Origin: Lysinibacillus macroides
GTDB taxonomy: Bacteria > Bacillota > Bacilli > Bacillales_A > Planococcaceae
Direction of reading: 5' to 3'
Assembly: GCF_001281525.1 (NCBI RefSeq)
Contig: NZ_LGCI01000002.1
Span: 332,984 to 396,983, forward strand
Length of the DNA: 64,000 bases
In this document: positions 16,174 through 25,310 of the stretch, piece after piece
Layout of the letters: each line of letters starts with the position of its first letter
How positions within the stretch are numbered: the first letter of the stretch is position 1
Made by a program: the position numbers and the translations under genes
Notes under the pieces: generated by a model
What the model saw: only the letters and a program-made list of their open reading frames with translations
The model's database searches: none
What the model was told of the DNA's origin: nothing

Positions 16174-16980
16174 ATGGAGAATCGTGAGCTATTACAACAG
16201 CATTTACAGGAAATCAACGCATGGGAAAACGATCAAAAGGGTTTATGGTTTTGGGAGAAGCTAGGAAGGATACCGTTTAAAATATTAGATAAAATGACAC
16301 CTGCCTTTATTCAAAATAAGATTGCTTTATTAGTCGATGAATTAGGTAGTTATATTCAGTCAGGTGGAAAATATTTAATTAGTGAACAAGCCATGCTACA
16401 AAGGATTCGCAAGCATTCCTCAACAGAGCATCTTTTAACCATTTCTGATGTTGGACAAATACCATTAGAGGATATGATCGCGCTTAGTGAGCAATTACAA
16501 AGTGAACGTGTGAAATTTGCGACAGTTCAAGGAGCCTCCACTGGCTTTGGTGGCATTTTTACGTTAGCGATTGATATTCCTGTGATTTTAGGAACAGCAT
16601 TAAAAACATTGCAAGAAATTGCGATGATCCATGGCTATGACCCTAATGATAAAATGGAGCGAATTTTTATTGTAAAATGTCTACAGTTTACCTCTGCTGA
16701 TATTGTTGGAAAAGAGGCAATTTTACAAGAGCTATCGACTATGAATAGCTCAAACAAGACTTCTGAAAATATGATTTCTCAGCTTCAAGGCTGGCAGGAG
16801 GTATTTTACACTTATAGAGATCAGTTAGGCTGGAAAAAGCTGTTTCAAATGATTCCGATCGCTGGTATGGTTTTTGGTGCTTATGCCAATAAAGGTATGA
16901 TTCAGGATGTTGCAGAAACAGGTATTATGCTTTACCGTAAAAGACGTATTGTGGAAAAGTTAAATGAATTAGATCGTTAA
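16174..16980 (+). CDS. EcsC family protein
   Basis: A 268-aa protein resembling EcsC, which in Bacillus is encoded with the EcsAB transporter but has no known activity. Features are the N-terminal WFWEKLGRIPFKILDKMTPAFIQNK, a Gly-rich amphipathic stretch (GASTGFGGIFTLAIDIPVILGTALKTLQEIAMIHGYDP), and a second hydrophobic patch near the C-terminus (IPIAGMVFGAYANK). The ATG at 16174 follows AAGGGG by 11 bases; an upstream TTG overlaps that site. It stands alone, with a strong terminator right after it. Function unknown beyond the family. Confidence 0.85.
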   Translation: MENRELLQQHLQEINAWENDQKGLWFWEKLGRIPFKILDKMTPAFIQNKIALLVDELGSYIQSGGKYLISEQAMLQRIRKHSSTEHLLTISDVGQIPLEDMIALSEQLQSERVKFATVQGASTGFGGIFTLAIDIPVILGTALKTLQEIAMIHGYDPNDKMERIFIVKCLQFTSADIVGKEAILQELSTMNSSNKTSENMISQLQGWQEVFYTYRDQLGWKKLFQMIPIAGMVFGAYANKGMIQDVAETGIMLYRKRRIVEKLNELDR

Positions 16981-16985
16981 TGAAT

Positions 16986-17036
16986 GTGCAAAAGATGACA
17001 CTCCTTAGTGGAGTATCATCTTTCCTGCACTTTTTA
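16986..17036. terminator. Bidirectional terminator between EcsC and quinone-reductase genes
   Basis: The arms AAAGATGACACTCC and GGAGTATCATCTTT are joined by a 5-base loop, with an outer GTGCA/TGCAC pair and a T-run at 17031. The two genes converge here. Confidence 0.85.
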
Positions 17037-18002
17037 TATTTTAATTAGTATTTTACCTTGATGCTGACGACTTTCCATCAATTCATGAGCCTGTTGCATT
17101 TCCTCTAAGGAGAAAATTTTAGAAATCGGCACCTGGAAGCTTTCCTCTTTTACAATAGCAAAAATAGCCTGTGCCACCTGCTGTAGCATCGCTGGGCTTT
17201 TAGCTCTTGTTGTACCTAAGCTAAAGCCTTTAATATTGCGACAACTACTGTGTAAATCCGATGTGTTGATCGATCCTGCCCTGCCTCCGCTATTGCCAAA
17301 TTGGACAAGTGTGCCGTATGATGCTAAGCAATGTAAGCTTTCCTCTGTAATTGCCCCTGCAATCGAATCAAAAATGATATCAACACCATGACCATTTGTA
17401 TAATTATTAATAGATGTACTAAAGTCATCATATGTAAAAACTTGATGCGCACCAAGCTGATAAGCAATGGCTGCTTTTTCTAACTGACTTACTGTACCTA
17501 GGATCTGCTTTGCCCCAAGCCTTTTTGCCATTTGAATTAGCATTGTCCCGACTCCCCCAGAAGCAGCATGAATTAATACAGTATCCTGTTCAGTAATAGC
17601 TGCTACTTGATGTGTTAGCATATATGATAAAAATAACACAGTTGGTACAGCGGCTACCTTTTCCCTGGGAACATCTTGTGGAATTTTAAATACTAACTGC
17701 TCCTTTGCTACAACATATTCTGCATAAGCTCCATTTTTCGGAAATGCGATTACTTGGTCACCCTTTTGAAACTCACTGTTATTACCAAAAAACTCCTCCA
17801 CAGTACCTGCGATATCTAAACCGAGAATCATTGGAAAATTTGCCTTGGCTTTATTACCTGTACGGTTTTTAATATCGGCAAAATTTACGCTTGTATAGGT
17901 TGTACGGATTAATACCTCGCCTTTTGCAATTGTAGGCTTCGGGCATTCACAATATGTTAAAACATTCGCTGATCCAAATTCATTGATTATGATAGCTTTC
18001 AT
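17034..18002 (-). CDS. Zinc-independent quinone oxidoreductase (MDR superfamily)
   Basis: A 322-aa NADPH-dependent oxidoreductase of the medium-chain dehydrogenase/reductase superfamily. It shows the GroES-like N-terminus (TSVNFADIKNRTG), the Rossmann motif HAASGGVGTMLIQMAKRLGA near 145-165, and the tail ELMESRQHQGKILIKI. The Cys/His zinc ligands of alcohol dehydrogenases are missing, so it belongs to the QOR/crotonyl-CoA-reductase-like branch. It probably reduces quinones or enals during detoxification. It is divergent from a decayed MFS gene, which may once have been its partner. Complete gene with a GAGGCG ribosome binding site. Confidence 0.87.
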   Translation of the reverse strand: MKAIIINEFGSANVLTYCECPKPTIAKGEVLIRTTYTSVNFADIKNRTGNKAKANFPMILGLDIAGTVEEFFGNNSEFQKGDQVIAFPKNGAYAEYVVAKEQLVFKIPQDVPREKVAAVPTVLFLSYMLTHQVAAITEQDTVLIHAASGGVGTMLIQMAKRLGAKQILGTVSQLEKAAIAYQLGAHQVFTYDDFSTSINNYTNGHGVDIIFDSIAGAITEESLHCLASYGTLVQFGNSGGRAGSINTSDLHSSCRNIKGFSLGTTRAKSPAMLQQVAQAIFAIVKEESFQVPISKIFSLEEMQQAHELMESRQHQGKILIKI

Positions 18003-18064
18003 AGAGTTCGCCTCCTTGTTATAGTAAAATTATATACAAATGATCCTATAAACGGAGGAATTTT

Positions 18065-18575
18065 ATGAAAAATAAACCAAGGTAACTTTCCTATAACGGT
18101 GTATCCTATGATTTTTTTGACAAGAATAGCGATAACATCTGCTTTATGTTCTCTGGTACAGGCTATAGCTATAATAAGCCTATCCTTTATTATACAAAGT
18201 CATTAATGCTTGAGCTTGGTAATTGGTATAGGGTCTTTTCTAACAGCTTTAGGCTATGTTGTCTTTACCACATCCTTTCTGTTCACTATCGCAGCTTTAG
18301 GTTGCTTTACTGTAGGATTTGCCACTGCCTTTGCAAATACGGGCTTTTATACATTATATCAAAATAATATTCCAGTCCACAAGATGGGACGTATTGGTAG
18401 TATTTATGGTTTTTTTGGAGCACTTTTCGGTATTATTTTAACAGCCATACTTGGCATTGCTGCTGAATGGCTAACAATCCAGCTTGTTGTCATTAGTGCC
18501 TCTTGTCTAATGTTGTTGGTAGCTGTTATTTTATTATTATTAAATATACAGCCTGCAAAGAGGCACTTTTATTAA
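18065..18575 (+). pseudogene. Truncated MFS transporter
   Basis: A good ribosome binding site (GGAGG, 18054-18058) and ATG at 18065 remain, but the frame stops after MKNKPR. From about 18108 another frame encodes MFS-like helices (IAITSALCSLVQAIAIISLSF), broken by TAA at 18204-18206. It then continues to 18575 with four clear membrane segments, including GRIGSIYGFFGALFGIILTA. This is the C-terminal third of a transporter, so the N-terminal two thirds were deleted internally and a stop was added. Non-functional. Confidence 0.8.
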
Positions 18576-18614
18576 CATCTCCAGCCAGATTGTGTCCATT
18601 CCCATCTGGCGCTA

Positions 18615-19568
18615 TTACTGCTCAATTGGAAAATGTTTTACTTGCTCTACGGCTTCTAATAATTTTTCCGTCACGATTTCAGATTCATCAATATGGCTTG
18701 TTAGAACACGATTTGTTTCATCGAATAAAGCTGTTGTTGTCTTAAATTTATGCATGACATCTTCATTCGATAATTTTTGATCCTTAATATAGCCTAACAG
18801 CTCATTAATGCCTGTTTGAACATTTGTCATAATGTGCAATAAATCATCAATTTGCGTGGAGGTTTTAGCACTTTTATCAATTCCCTCAGCTACTAGCTTC
18901 ATATTATTGTTATTATCCTCATAAGCTAGCCCAATTTGTTCCTCAATTTTCTTTGTTAAATTAGCAATATCCTCTGTGCTGGTTTTCGTATTTTCAGCTA
19001 ATTTACGAACTTCCTCCGCAACAACGGAAAAGCCTTTGCCATGCTCCCCTGCTCTTGCTGCCTCAATCGATGCATTTAGAGCTAATAAATTGGTTTGATT
19101 TGAGATTTCTCCAATTACATTTACAATTTCTGCAATTTGTTTTGAACGGTCACTTAAATTGCTCATGCTTAAAGATGTTTTTTGTGATTGCTCTCCCAAT
19201 GCATCAATGAGTAATTCAACCTCATGGACAGCCTGTTTACTCTCCACCGATAATGTCATCATTTGATCAGATGAGATAATCAATGAATTCCCCTTATCCA
19301 GTGCATGTTCCGAAATTTTATTGGACTGAATCGTGCTATCTTCTACTTTATTAAATTCTCCTACAATCTCACCAACCATCTTACCTAAAATAACATGCTG
19401 ATTATTCACTTTATTATGCTGTTCAATGGTTTCGATGATCTCTTTATGTAACTCATTTAAAAATATTTGAAATTCATGATCTTTTTTATCAAGCTTCGCA
19501 TTTAATTCATCAATTTTTGTTTTAAATTGTTCAACATCCTCTTTTTTAGATTGAAACATTGTGAACAT
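18615..19568 (-). CDS. Soluble methyl-accepting chemotaxis-type signalling protein
   Basis: A 317-aa cytoplasmic MCP-like protein without membrane segments. The first 60 residues are a Lys/Glu-rich coiled coil. The signalling hairpin tip lies near 145-185 ([41 protein letters not shown]), the CheA/CheW contact motif, with long flanking coiled coils. There is no recognisable sensor domain at the N-terminus, so the input is unknown; HemAT/YfmS-like soluble receptors are the closest comparison. GAGGTGAT supports the ATG at 19568. It is monocistronic and convergent with the decayed MFS gene. Confidence 0.88.
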   Translation of the reverse strand: MFTMFQSKKEDVEQFKTKIDELNAKLDKKDHEFQIFLNELHKEIIETIEQHNKVNNQHVILGKMVGEIVGEFNKVEDSTIQSNKISEHALDKGNSLIISSDQMMTLSVESKQAVHEVELLIDALGEQSQKTSLSMSNLSDRSKQIAEIVNVIGEISNQTNLLALNASIEAARAGEHGKGFSVVAEEVRKLAENTKTSTEDIANLTKKIEEQIGLAYEDNNNNMKLVAEGIDKSAKTSTQIDDLLHIMTNVQTGINELLGYIKDQKLSNEDVMHKFKTTTALFDETNRVLTSHIDESEIVTEKLLEAVEQVKHFPIEQ

Positions 19569-19652
19569 CGGCCCATCACCTCAAGTAAAATTTTCCTGTC
19601 TCATTAATTTTACTTATTTTACAGGTATTAATCAATGATGCCCCATTATCTA

Positions 19653-19693
19653 AAAAATCCCCTTCAGCTCAAAATAGCGCTGAAGGGGATTTA
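19653..19693. terminator. Terminator after the NADH dehydrogenase gene
   Basis: Perfect arms AAATCCCCTTCAGC and GCTGAAGGGGATTT around a 10-base loop; on the minus strand they follow the stop of the oxidoreductase gene at 19699. Confidence 0.88.
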
Positions 19694-19698
19694 TCATT

Positions 19699-20883
19699 TT
19701 AATAGGCTAAACCAAATAAAGCTTTAATATGTGTTAAATAACGAATATTAGAAGCTTCTTTCATTAATGTAGCAGGAAGTCCTTTTAGCTCTGTGTTGCT
19801 AGCACCAATCGTTGCTACAGCATCTTTACGACCTAAGCTTGCAAGTGTACCAGAGTTGACTGCTGAGAATGATTTCATCTCTTGGTTTTTGTATTGTGCG
19901 AATACATTGTAACCAGCACATTCCCCCATTTGCCATGCAACTTGTGCAGTTGGTGCGTATAATGGACGCCCTCCATCAGCTGGTAGTGCTACCGATGCGT
20001 CACCAATAACAAATACATCTTCGTGTGATGTAGATTGTAAGAATTCATTGATTGTTGCTTTTCCACGATCTGCTGCTAAGCCTGATTCGCCTACGATTGG
20101 CAGTGGTGCTACTCCACCTGTCCAAACAAGTGTATTTGCCACAATTGGTTCACGGTCTTTTAGAGAAATAACATTCCCCTCAACACCTGTAACAGGCGTA
20201 CCTGTAATAAATTCTACACCACGTTTTGCTAAGCTTTCAGTCGCACGTTGAATAAGTGTATCTGGTAGTACAGGTAAGATTTTTGGACCAGCCTCAACAA
20301 GCTTAATGTTAAGATCTGCAAAGTTAACACCGTGTTTCGCAGCGATTTTCGGGAAGTTGTCCACGATTTCGCCAACAAGCTCAACACCTGTTAAGCCGCC
20401 ACCACCGATAACGATTGTTGCATCTGCTTCATCTTTAGACTGTGCATAGGCTTTAATACGGTCTTCGATATGCTTGTTAATTTTATTGGCATCATTAACT
20501 GATTTAAGAACCATCGAGTTTTCTTCTAATCCAGGGATGCCGAAGAATCCAGTTTGGCTACCTAAAGATACTACAAGTGTATCATAAGTTAATGTATAGC
20601 CATTATCTAAATCTACCTTTTTCGTATCTACATTGAATTTTGTTACTTTTGCAATATGTAGATCGATATCTAAACCTTTAAAGATTTTTTTAAGTGGTAA
20701 AGCGACAGCACCTTCTGCAATTGTACCACCAGCTAAACGGTGAAGCTCAGTAATAATTTGATGTGTTGGAAATTGATTAACTACAGTAATTTTAGCTTCA
20801 TCAGCTGTTAGGTATTTGCGTGCTGTTAGTGCAGTTAACACACCAGCATAACCAGCACCTAAGATGACGATTTCTTTTGACAT
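19699..20883 (-). CDS. Type II NADH dehydrogenase-like FAD oxidoreductase (YumB/NdhC-like)
   Basis: A 394-aa membrane-associated flavoprotein expected to pass electrons from NAD(P)H to menaquinone. FAD site: IVILGAGYAGVLTA at residue 5. NAD site: ATIVIGGGGLTGVELVGE near 160. A second FAD contact is VFVIGDASVALP near 300, and APTAQVAWQMGECAGYN follows. The sequence fits the NDH-2 family of Bacillus and Staphylococcus. The upstream DUF1641 gene is 45 bp away, and the pair recurs in Firmicutes, suggesting joint work in respiration. A terminator follows the stop codon. Confidence 0.9.
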   Translation of the reverse strand: MSKEIVILGAGYAGVLTALTARKYLTADEAKITVVNQFPTHQIITELHRLAGGTIAEGAVALPLKKIFKGLDIDLHIAKVTKFNVDTKKVDLDNGYTLTYDTLVVSLGSQTGFFGIPGLEENSMVLKSVNDANKINKHIEDRIKAYAQSKDEADATIVIGGGGLTGVELVGEIVDNFPKIAAKHGVNFADLNIKLVEAGPKILPVLPDTLIQRATESLAKRGVEFITGTPVTGVEGNVISLKDREPIVANTLVWTGGVAPLPIVGESGLAADRGKATINEFLQSTSHEDVFVIGDASVALPADGGRPLYAPTAQVAWQMGECAGYNVFAQYKNQEMKSFSAVNSGTLASLGRKDAVATIGASNTELKGLPATLMKEASNIRYLTHIKALFGLAY

Positions 20884-20928
20884 GATTAATTGATCCTCCG
20901 TCCTTACGAATTGAATTTACCTTGAGTC

Positions 20929-21357
20929 TTATTTAGCTTTACGTTCTGCGTTTACTTGTAAGAAAGCATTGACAAAACGGAAAATATTTTGAACTTGTGG
21001 GTCCTTTAACATTTTCATAAGACCGAATAAACCAATTACTTCCTGGCTCTCAGATGCACGGTCTTTCGCTTCAATTGCAGTAGCTGCAAGGTTTTTCGCA
21101 GAGCCTACTACAGGTCCAGCGATTTCTGTTACTGCTCCAACAGTATCATTTTTAAGCACTTCATCGGTTGCAACAGCTTGAGCAAACTCATATGATTTTG
21201 TTACTAATGTCATCATTTCAGTTAGCTTCGGTAATTGCTCAACTAAAGTTGTGAGTGATTCTTGAACTTCAGGCTTTAATAATTGGTCTAGCACATCTAA
21301 TTGCTCTTTACTCACAGTTACTTGCTCAGTCTGTGCTTGGTTATTCGTTTCTGACAT
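20929..21357 (-). CDS. DUF1641 family protein
   Basis: A 142-aa soluble protein with the DUF1641 C-terminal block FGLMKMLKDPQVQNIFRFVNAFLQ and a helical N-terminal half (EQLDVLDQLLKPEVQESLTTLVEQLPKL). Family function is unknown; members sit near NDH-2 or formate dehydrogenase genes. Here the gene directly precedes the NDH-2-like gene, so it is probably an accessory protein. AAAGGAGAG supports the ATG start. The transcript likely begins after the small terminator at 21406. Confidence 0.88.
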   Translation of the reverse strand: MSETNNQAQTEQVTVSKEQLDVLDQLLKPEVQESLTTLVEQLPKLTEMMTLVTKSYEFAQAVATDEVLKNDTVGAVTEIAGPVVGSAKNLAATAIEAKDRASESQEVIGLFGLMKMLKDPQVQNIFRFVNAFLQVNAERKAK

Positions 21358-21405
21358 TTTGAACTCTCCTTTGCCATCACTAGTACTATTTTTTATTGCT
21401 TACAT

Positions 21406-21425
21406 GTAAAAAAGACCATTAAGGT
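21406..21425 (-). terminator. Small terminator upstream of the DUF1641 gene
   Basis: On the minus strand GACC-TTAAT-GGTC is followed by TTTTTTA. The stem is short but the U-tract is perfect. It closes a transcript that would include the short ORF at 21441-21542. Confidence 0.5.
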
Positions 21426-21440
21426 CAAACTTAACAGTCG

Positions 21441-21542
21441 TTACAGCGTATATCCTACACATTCACCAGTCACAAGGGCTGGACAGCAATCGTATGACTT
21501 GTTATTAGCGTGTTTAACTTTATCGTGCAAAAAGCTCATCAT
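21441..21542 (-). CDS. Possible 33-aa Cys-rich small protein
   Basis: The ORF begins MMSFLHDKVKH and ends ECVGYTL, with a CC pair and a third Cys (DCCPALVTGEC). AAGG lies 8 bases before the first ATG, and a U-tract terminator follows the stop by about 15 bases, so a short transcript of its own is plausible. A 37-codon ORF (starting MDFENSVEYVYSL) overlaps its start upstream by ATGA. I do not recognise either product. It could equally be part of a leader RNA for the DUF1641-NDH-2 operon. Confidence 0.3.
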   Translation of the reverse strand: MMSFLHDKVKHANNKSYDCCPALVTGECVGYTL

Positions 21543-21676
21543 AATACCATCCTTAAGCTTGTCTTGGTGACATTACAACCTTCATTATAAGACTGTTCCA
21601 CCATTATTTCAATGAGAGAATACACATATTCGACACTATTTTCAAAATCCATTGTTTTTATCAACAATTTGCTATT

Positions 21677-22064
21677 TTACAATAATAGGTTTTCCAACGC
21701 AGTATGGTCTATAATTTTAATATTTTTTCCTGCCATCTCAATATACCCCTTTTTTTTGAAATGTGGGTAAACGACGGCTTAATGTTTCTCTTATAGTATT
21801 TAATAAGGAAGCTAAATCTTTTTTGCTCAGTGTCAATAAAAATGTATCACTTTTGGCAATGGCTGAAGATTTTAGAATAAATGCAGCAAGCCTTTCGCTC
21901 ACCTCTTTGGAAATTGCTTCACTCAAATGATTTTCAGTCTCCTCTAATCGTGCTGAAAGTTGTGCAAGCATATGAAACAAGGTAATAGGTGTACCTGCTA
22001 ATATTTTCATAAGCTCCTCACCATCAAGCGAGCAAATTTCCATTTTTTCGAGAGCCTCTACTGT
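21677..22064 (-). pseudogene. Crp/Fnr-family regulator, N-terminus lost and frameshifted
   Basis: The retained part covers the end of the cyclic-nucleotide-type domain, the dimer helix (HMLAQLSARLEETENHL) and the winged helix (LSKKDLASLLNTIRETLSRRL). The frame breaks at an eight-A run (21756-21763) and ends VY-stop. With one A fewer it reads on as GYIEMAGKNIKIIDHTALE, the expected family C-terminus, to a stop at 21677. Upstream of VEALEKMEICSLDGEEL there is a stop and no sensor domain. So the gene lost about 110 N-terminal residues and has a homopolymer frameshift. Its former role may have been oxygen- or redox-dependent control. Confidence 0.8.
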
Positions 22065-22212
22065 TGACTAGTATGATTCATTATTAAACAGGCAATGTTT
22101 TGTTCCATCTGATGATTTTTATTTGGGGAGAAACGATATTCTTCCAATGAGTCATATGGGATTAGCACTATAAATGACAATAGTTATCCACAAATGCGAT
22201 TTATATTAAATT

Positions 22213-22250
22213 GAAAGGAGCTACCTCAAATAATGAGATAACTTCTTTCA
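22213..22250 (-). terminator. Hairpin after the TetR gene
   Basis: 16-bp arms with a 5-base loop (TGAGGTAGCTCCTTTC pairing with GAAAGAAGTTATCTCA); the odd pairs are G-U in the minus-strand RNA, matching transcription of the TetR gene ending at 22258. No strong U-tract. Confidence 0.55.
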
Positions 22251-22257
22251 TAAATGA

Positions 22258-22884
22258 TTAATGATTATTTTGTACAGATAGCCAAAAGAAATTTGTTACT
22301 TCCTTAGCTGTTTTATCTACAGCTCCTAATAAAGGCTTGCCGTCACCATCTTTCAAATATCCTACTGTCATCAGTGCCATAAAGTTATGGGCAAAAAATT
22401 TAGCATTACCTTTTCGAATCGTGCCATTCTCCATCTCCACTTGCATAGTCCGCTCGATTGTTTGATACATATCATTTTCGGATGCTTGGACTTGCCTCAA
22501 CTGTGATTCCGATAAATTGATGGTAGCCTCTTTCATAAAATTTTTCATATCAATATCAATAGTTGCTGATAAATGAACTTCAACGAGCTGCTGTAATCGT
22601 TCTTTAAATGGCTTGGGTTGTTCTAAAATCTGTAGGATCGATAGCTTTATTCGATCCATCATCGCTATTAATGCAGATGTATATAATTCCCCTTTAGTTG
22701 GGTAGTAGTAATAGATCGTCGCCTTTGTTACGTTACAAGCCTTTGCTACATCATCCATTGAAATATTTTTGTAGCCTTCTTTAATAAAAAGTCTTGTGGC
22801 CGTTTCAAGGACAATATCTTTTGTAGGTTTCGCATTTTCATCATGGCGAGGTCTCCCGAGAACACGCGGTGATTGTTTCAACAA
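22258..22884 (-). CDS. TetR-family repressor of the MMPL transporter
   Basis: A 208-aa regulator. The N-terminal HTH has IVLETATRLFIKEGYKNISMDDVAKACNVTKATIYYYYPTKGEL, the classic TetR DNA-binding block. The C-terminal ligand domain is family-specific (MKNFMKEATINLSESQL). It starts with TTG at 22884 (or the next TTG) after AAGGAGG. It is divergent from the MMPL transporter gene 119 bp away, so it most likely represses that gene and itself, releasing when a lipophilic ligand binds. A half-palindrome in the shared region is a candidate operator. Confidence 0.9.
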   Translation of the reverse strand: MLKQSPRVLGRPRHDENAKPTKDIVLETATRLFIKEGYKNISMDDVAKACNVTKATIYYYYPTKGELYTSALIAMMDRIKLSILQILEQPKPFKERLQQLVEVHLSATIDIDMKNFMKEATINLSESQLRQVQASENDMYQTIERTMQVEMENGTIRKGNAKFFAHNFMALMTVGYLKDGDGKPLLGAVDKTAKEVTNFFWLSVQNNH

Positions 22885-22937
22885 GTTCGCCTCCTTAATT
22901 AATCTTTTTTTTACGCATATTATAACATATAATATTT

Positions 22938-22958
22938 ATGGATTGATTAATTAACCAT
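22938..22958. promoter_or_regulatory. Candidate operator between the TetR and MMPL genes
   Basis: The imperfect dyad ATGG...CCAT with the core GATTAATTA lies midway between the divergent genes. Only the outer four bases are perfectly symmetric, so this is a weak prediction. Confidence 0.35.
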
Positions 22959-23003
22959 CTAGTATATATAATTAAATTACTTACATGAAATGGGGGTCTT
23001 TTG

Positions 23004-25190
23004 ATGAAAAAACATCCACTTGAGCAATGGGGCTCAATGGTTGCAAGTAAAAAGGGACGATTATTAGCACTAGCTTTTTGGGTGTTATTAGTAGTTGTAT
23101 TCTCATTTGCTTGGCCACAAATCAATAGTATAGAAAGTGAGTCAGGCAAAAACTTACCTGACACGGAAATGTCTGAGCAAGCTACGTCCATCATTGCAGA
23201 GCAATTTCCTAATGATGCTGGCACACCTCTATTGCTGGTGTGGCATCGCGAAAATGGCTTAACACCTGATGATTTTTCGGCTATACAAGGTGTATACAAC
23301 GAGCTGCAAGCAAAGCCCTTAGCCCATCAAACAATGGTTCCACCATTTGATCAAATGCCGCCTCAGGCTTTAATGGCTTCCGCTTCCGAAAATGGTACAA
23401 CAATTGTGACACCTGTGTTTTTTGAAAAAGGTGTCGCAACAGATATGCTACAGGATAGTTTAGATAAGCTGACAAAAATTATAGAAGGCTATCAAGTCCA
23501 ATTAGATGATAAATTATCAAGCGATGCACTCCATGTGCGCTTTTCTGGACCTGTGGGAATTGCCACTGATGCTGTCAGTTTATTTTCACAAGCAGATGTG
23601 AAGCTATTGATCGCAACTGTATTACTCGTTTTAGTACTACTTATTATTATTTATCGTTCTCCATTGCTAGCGATTATTCCTTTAATTGTTGTAGGGCTTG
23701 CCTATGGTGTGATTAGCCCAACACTTGGTTTTTTTGCTGAACAGGGATGGATAGATAAGGATTCACAGGCAGTTTCCATTATGACCGTTTTGCTTTTTGG
23801 TGCAGGTACTGACTATTGTTTATTTTTAATTTCAAAATATAGAGAAATACTCTTTGATGTTGAGGATAAGACGGTCGCAATGAAGCTAGCTGTCAAAGAA
23901 TCGGGTGGTGCTATTTTAATGAGTGCCCTAACCGTGGTCATAGGTTTAGCAACCCTTAGTCTTGCCCAGTATGGCGCTTTTCAACGCTTTGCCGTGCCAT
24001 TTAGCTTTGGCGTACTAGTCATGGGGATTGCAGCACTTGTCGTCCTACCTGCAATTCTTGTCCTTATTGGTCGAGTAGCGTTCTTCCCCTTCACTCCACG
24101 CACGGAGGAAATGGCAACTAAAAAGGGCAAGAAACAGCATAAGCCTTCACATAAGGTCAGTCATAAAATTGGTCATTTTGTTACCCATAAACCTTGGGTC
24201 GTTATTGCTATAACTGTAATCATACTTGGAGGATTGGCGGCATTTGTTCCACGTATTCAATATACATTTGATTTGCTTTCATCCTTCCCAAAAGATATGC
24301 CGTCTCGAGAAGGGTTTACTTTAATAGAAGAAAATTTTTCTCCTGGAGAGCTAGCACCTGTTCAATTAGTCATTGATACAGAAGGTACTGAAATGAACTT
24401 ACAACAACAACTTGAAGCTATTTCTTACATTGATAGTGTGGCAGATGTACAAATAGGCGAAAAAAATAAGAATATACACTTGTATGAACTCACCTTCAAT
24501 GCCAACCCTTATGCACAGGAGTCATTAGCTCATATTCCTGAACTACAAACAGAGGTGATTAAAATACTAGAGGCACAAGGGCTCAACAATGCTGAGAAAC
24601 ATGTTTGGCTTGGTGGAGAAACAGCTAGTCAATACGATACACAGCAAATAACGAAGCGTGATGAAACAGTAATCATGCCAACCATGATTGCCTTAATCGC
24701 ATTATTATTATTTGTTTATTTACGTTCTATTACAGCAACTGTGTATTTATTAGCGACTGTTATTATTTCTTACTTTGGAGCATTAGGCGCTGGATGGTTA
24801 ATCTTGCATCACATCATGGGTGCTGAGGCTATTTCCAGAGCTATTCCATTGTATGCCTTCGTATTCTTAGTAGCTCTCGGCGAGGATTATAATATCTTTA
24901 TGATCTCAGAAATTTGGAAAAAACGTAAAACAGCTGATCATTTAACCGCTGTAGAAGAAGGTGTTGTTCGAACTGGGAGTGTTATCACATCCGCTGGGCT
25001 CATTCTAGCAGGTACATTTGCTGTATTGGCAACATTGCCGATTCAGGTGCTGGTACAATTTGGAGTTGTCACAGCCATTGGCGTACTGCTCGATACATTT
25101 ATTGTTCGCCCATTGCTTGTACCAGCCATCACAACAGTTCTCGGCAAATATGCATTTTGGCCTGGTGCATTATTTAAAAAGGATGCTTAA
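23004..25190 (+). CDS. MMPL/RND-type transporter
   Basis: A 728-aa integral membrane protein of the MMPL branch of the RND superfamily (YdfJ/YdgH-like), proton-driven export of lipids or hydrophobic drugs. About 12 membrane segments fall in two homologous halves: helix 1 (about 15-35), an extracellular loop to about 190, then five helices, and the same again from about 395. Two conserved proton-relay motifs are visible: GAGTDYCLFLISKYRE and ALGEDYNIFMISEIWKK. The ATG at 23004 has GGGGG 7 bases upstream. Divergent from its likely TetR repressor and followed by a terminator. The substrate is unknown. Confidence 0.9.
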   Translation: MKKHPLEQWGSMVASKKGRLLALAFWVLLVVVFSFAWPQINSIESESGKNLPDTEMSEQATSIIAEQFPNDAGTPLLLVWHRENGLTPDDFSAIQGVYNELQAKPLAHQTMVPPFDQMPPQALMASASENGTTIVTPVFFEKGVATDMLQDSLDKLTKIIEGYQVQLDDKLSSDALHVRFSGPVGIATDAVSLFSQADVKLLIATVLLVLVLLIIIYRSPLLAIIPLIVVGLAYGVISPTLGFFAEQGWIDKDSQAVSIMTVLLFGAGTDYCLFLISKYREILFDVEDKTVAMKLAVKESGGAILMSALTVVIGLATLSLAQYGAFQRFAVPFSFGVLVMGIAALVVLPAILVLIGRVAFFPFTPRTEEMATKKGKKQHKPSHKVSHKIGHFVTHKPWVVIAITVIILGGLAAFVPRIQYTFDLLSSFPKDMPSREGFTLIEENFSPGELAPVQLVIDTEGTEMNLQQQLEAISYIDSVADVQIGEKNKNIHLYELTFNANPYAQESLAHIPELQTEVIKILEAQGLNNAEKHVWLGGETASQYDTQQITKRDETVIMPTMIALIALLLFVYLRSITATVYLLATVIISYFGALGAGWLILHHIMGAEAISRAIPLYAFVFLVALGEDYNIFMISEIWKKRKTADHLTAVEEGVVRTGSVITSAGLILAGTFAVLATLPIQVLVQFGVVTAIGVLLDTFIVRPLLVPAITTVLGKYAFWPGALFKKDA

Positions 25191-25197
25191 ACCTATT

Positions 25198-25243
25198 AAC
25201 ACGGACATTCATACAGCTCAGGCTACTACTATGTCCGTGTTCT
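25198..25243 (+). terminator. Terminator of the MMPL gene
   Basis: The arms AACACGGACAT and ATGTCCGTGTT flank a 22-base loop shortly after the stop codon. Confidence 0.7.
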
Positions 25244-25266
25244 TGTGATGATTCTTATCATAAAAA

Positions 25267-25305
25267 ACTCCCTGTAGATAAATTAATTATCATAAGGGAG
25301 TATTT
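25267..25305 (-). terminator. Terminator of the DHA2 efflux gene
   Basis: The arms ACTCCCT and AGGGAGT, with further weak pairing inside, lie 6-44 bp past the stop of the minus-strand efflux gene; an A-run on the plus strand gives the U-tract. Confidence 0.7.
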
Positions 25306-25310
25306 CTACG

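Noticed and set aside
18146..18367. Cys/Tyr-rich 73-codon frame
   Set aside because: Wrong frame of the MFS remnant; composition reflects a shifted hydrophobic coding sequence.
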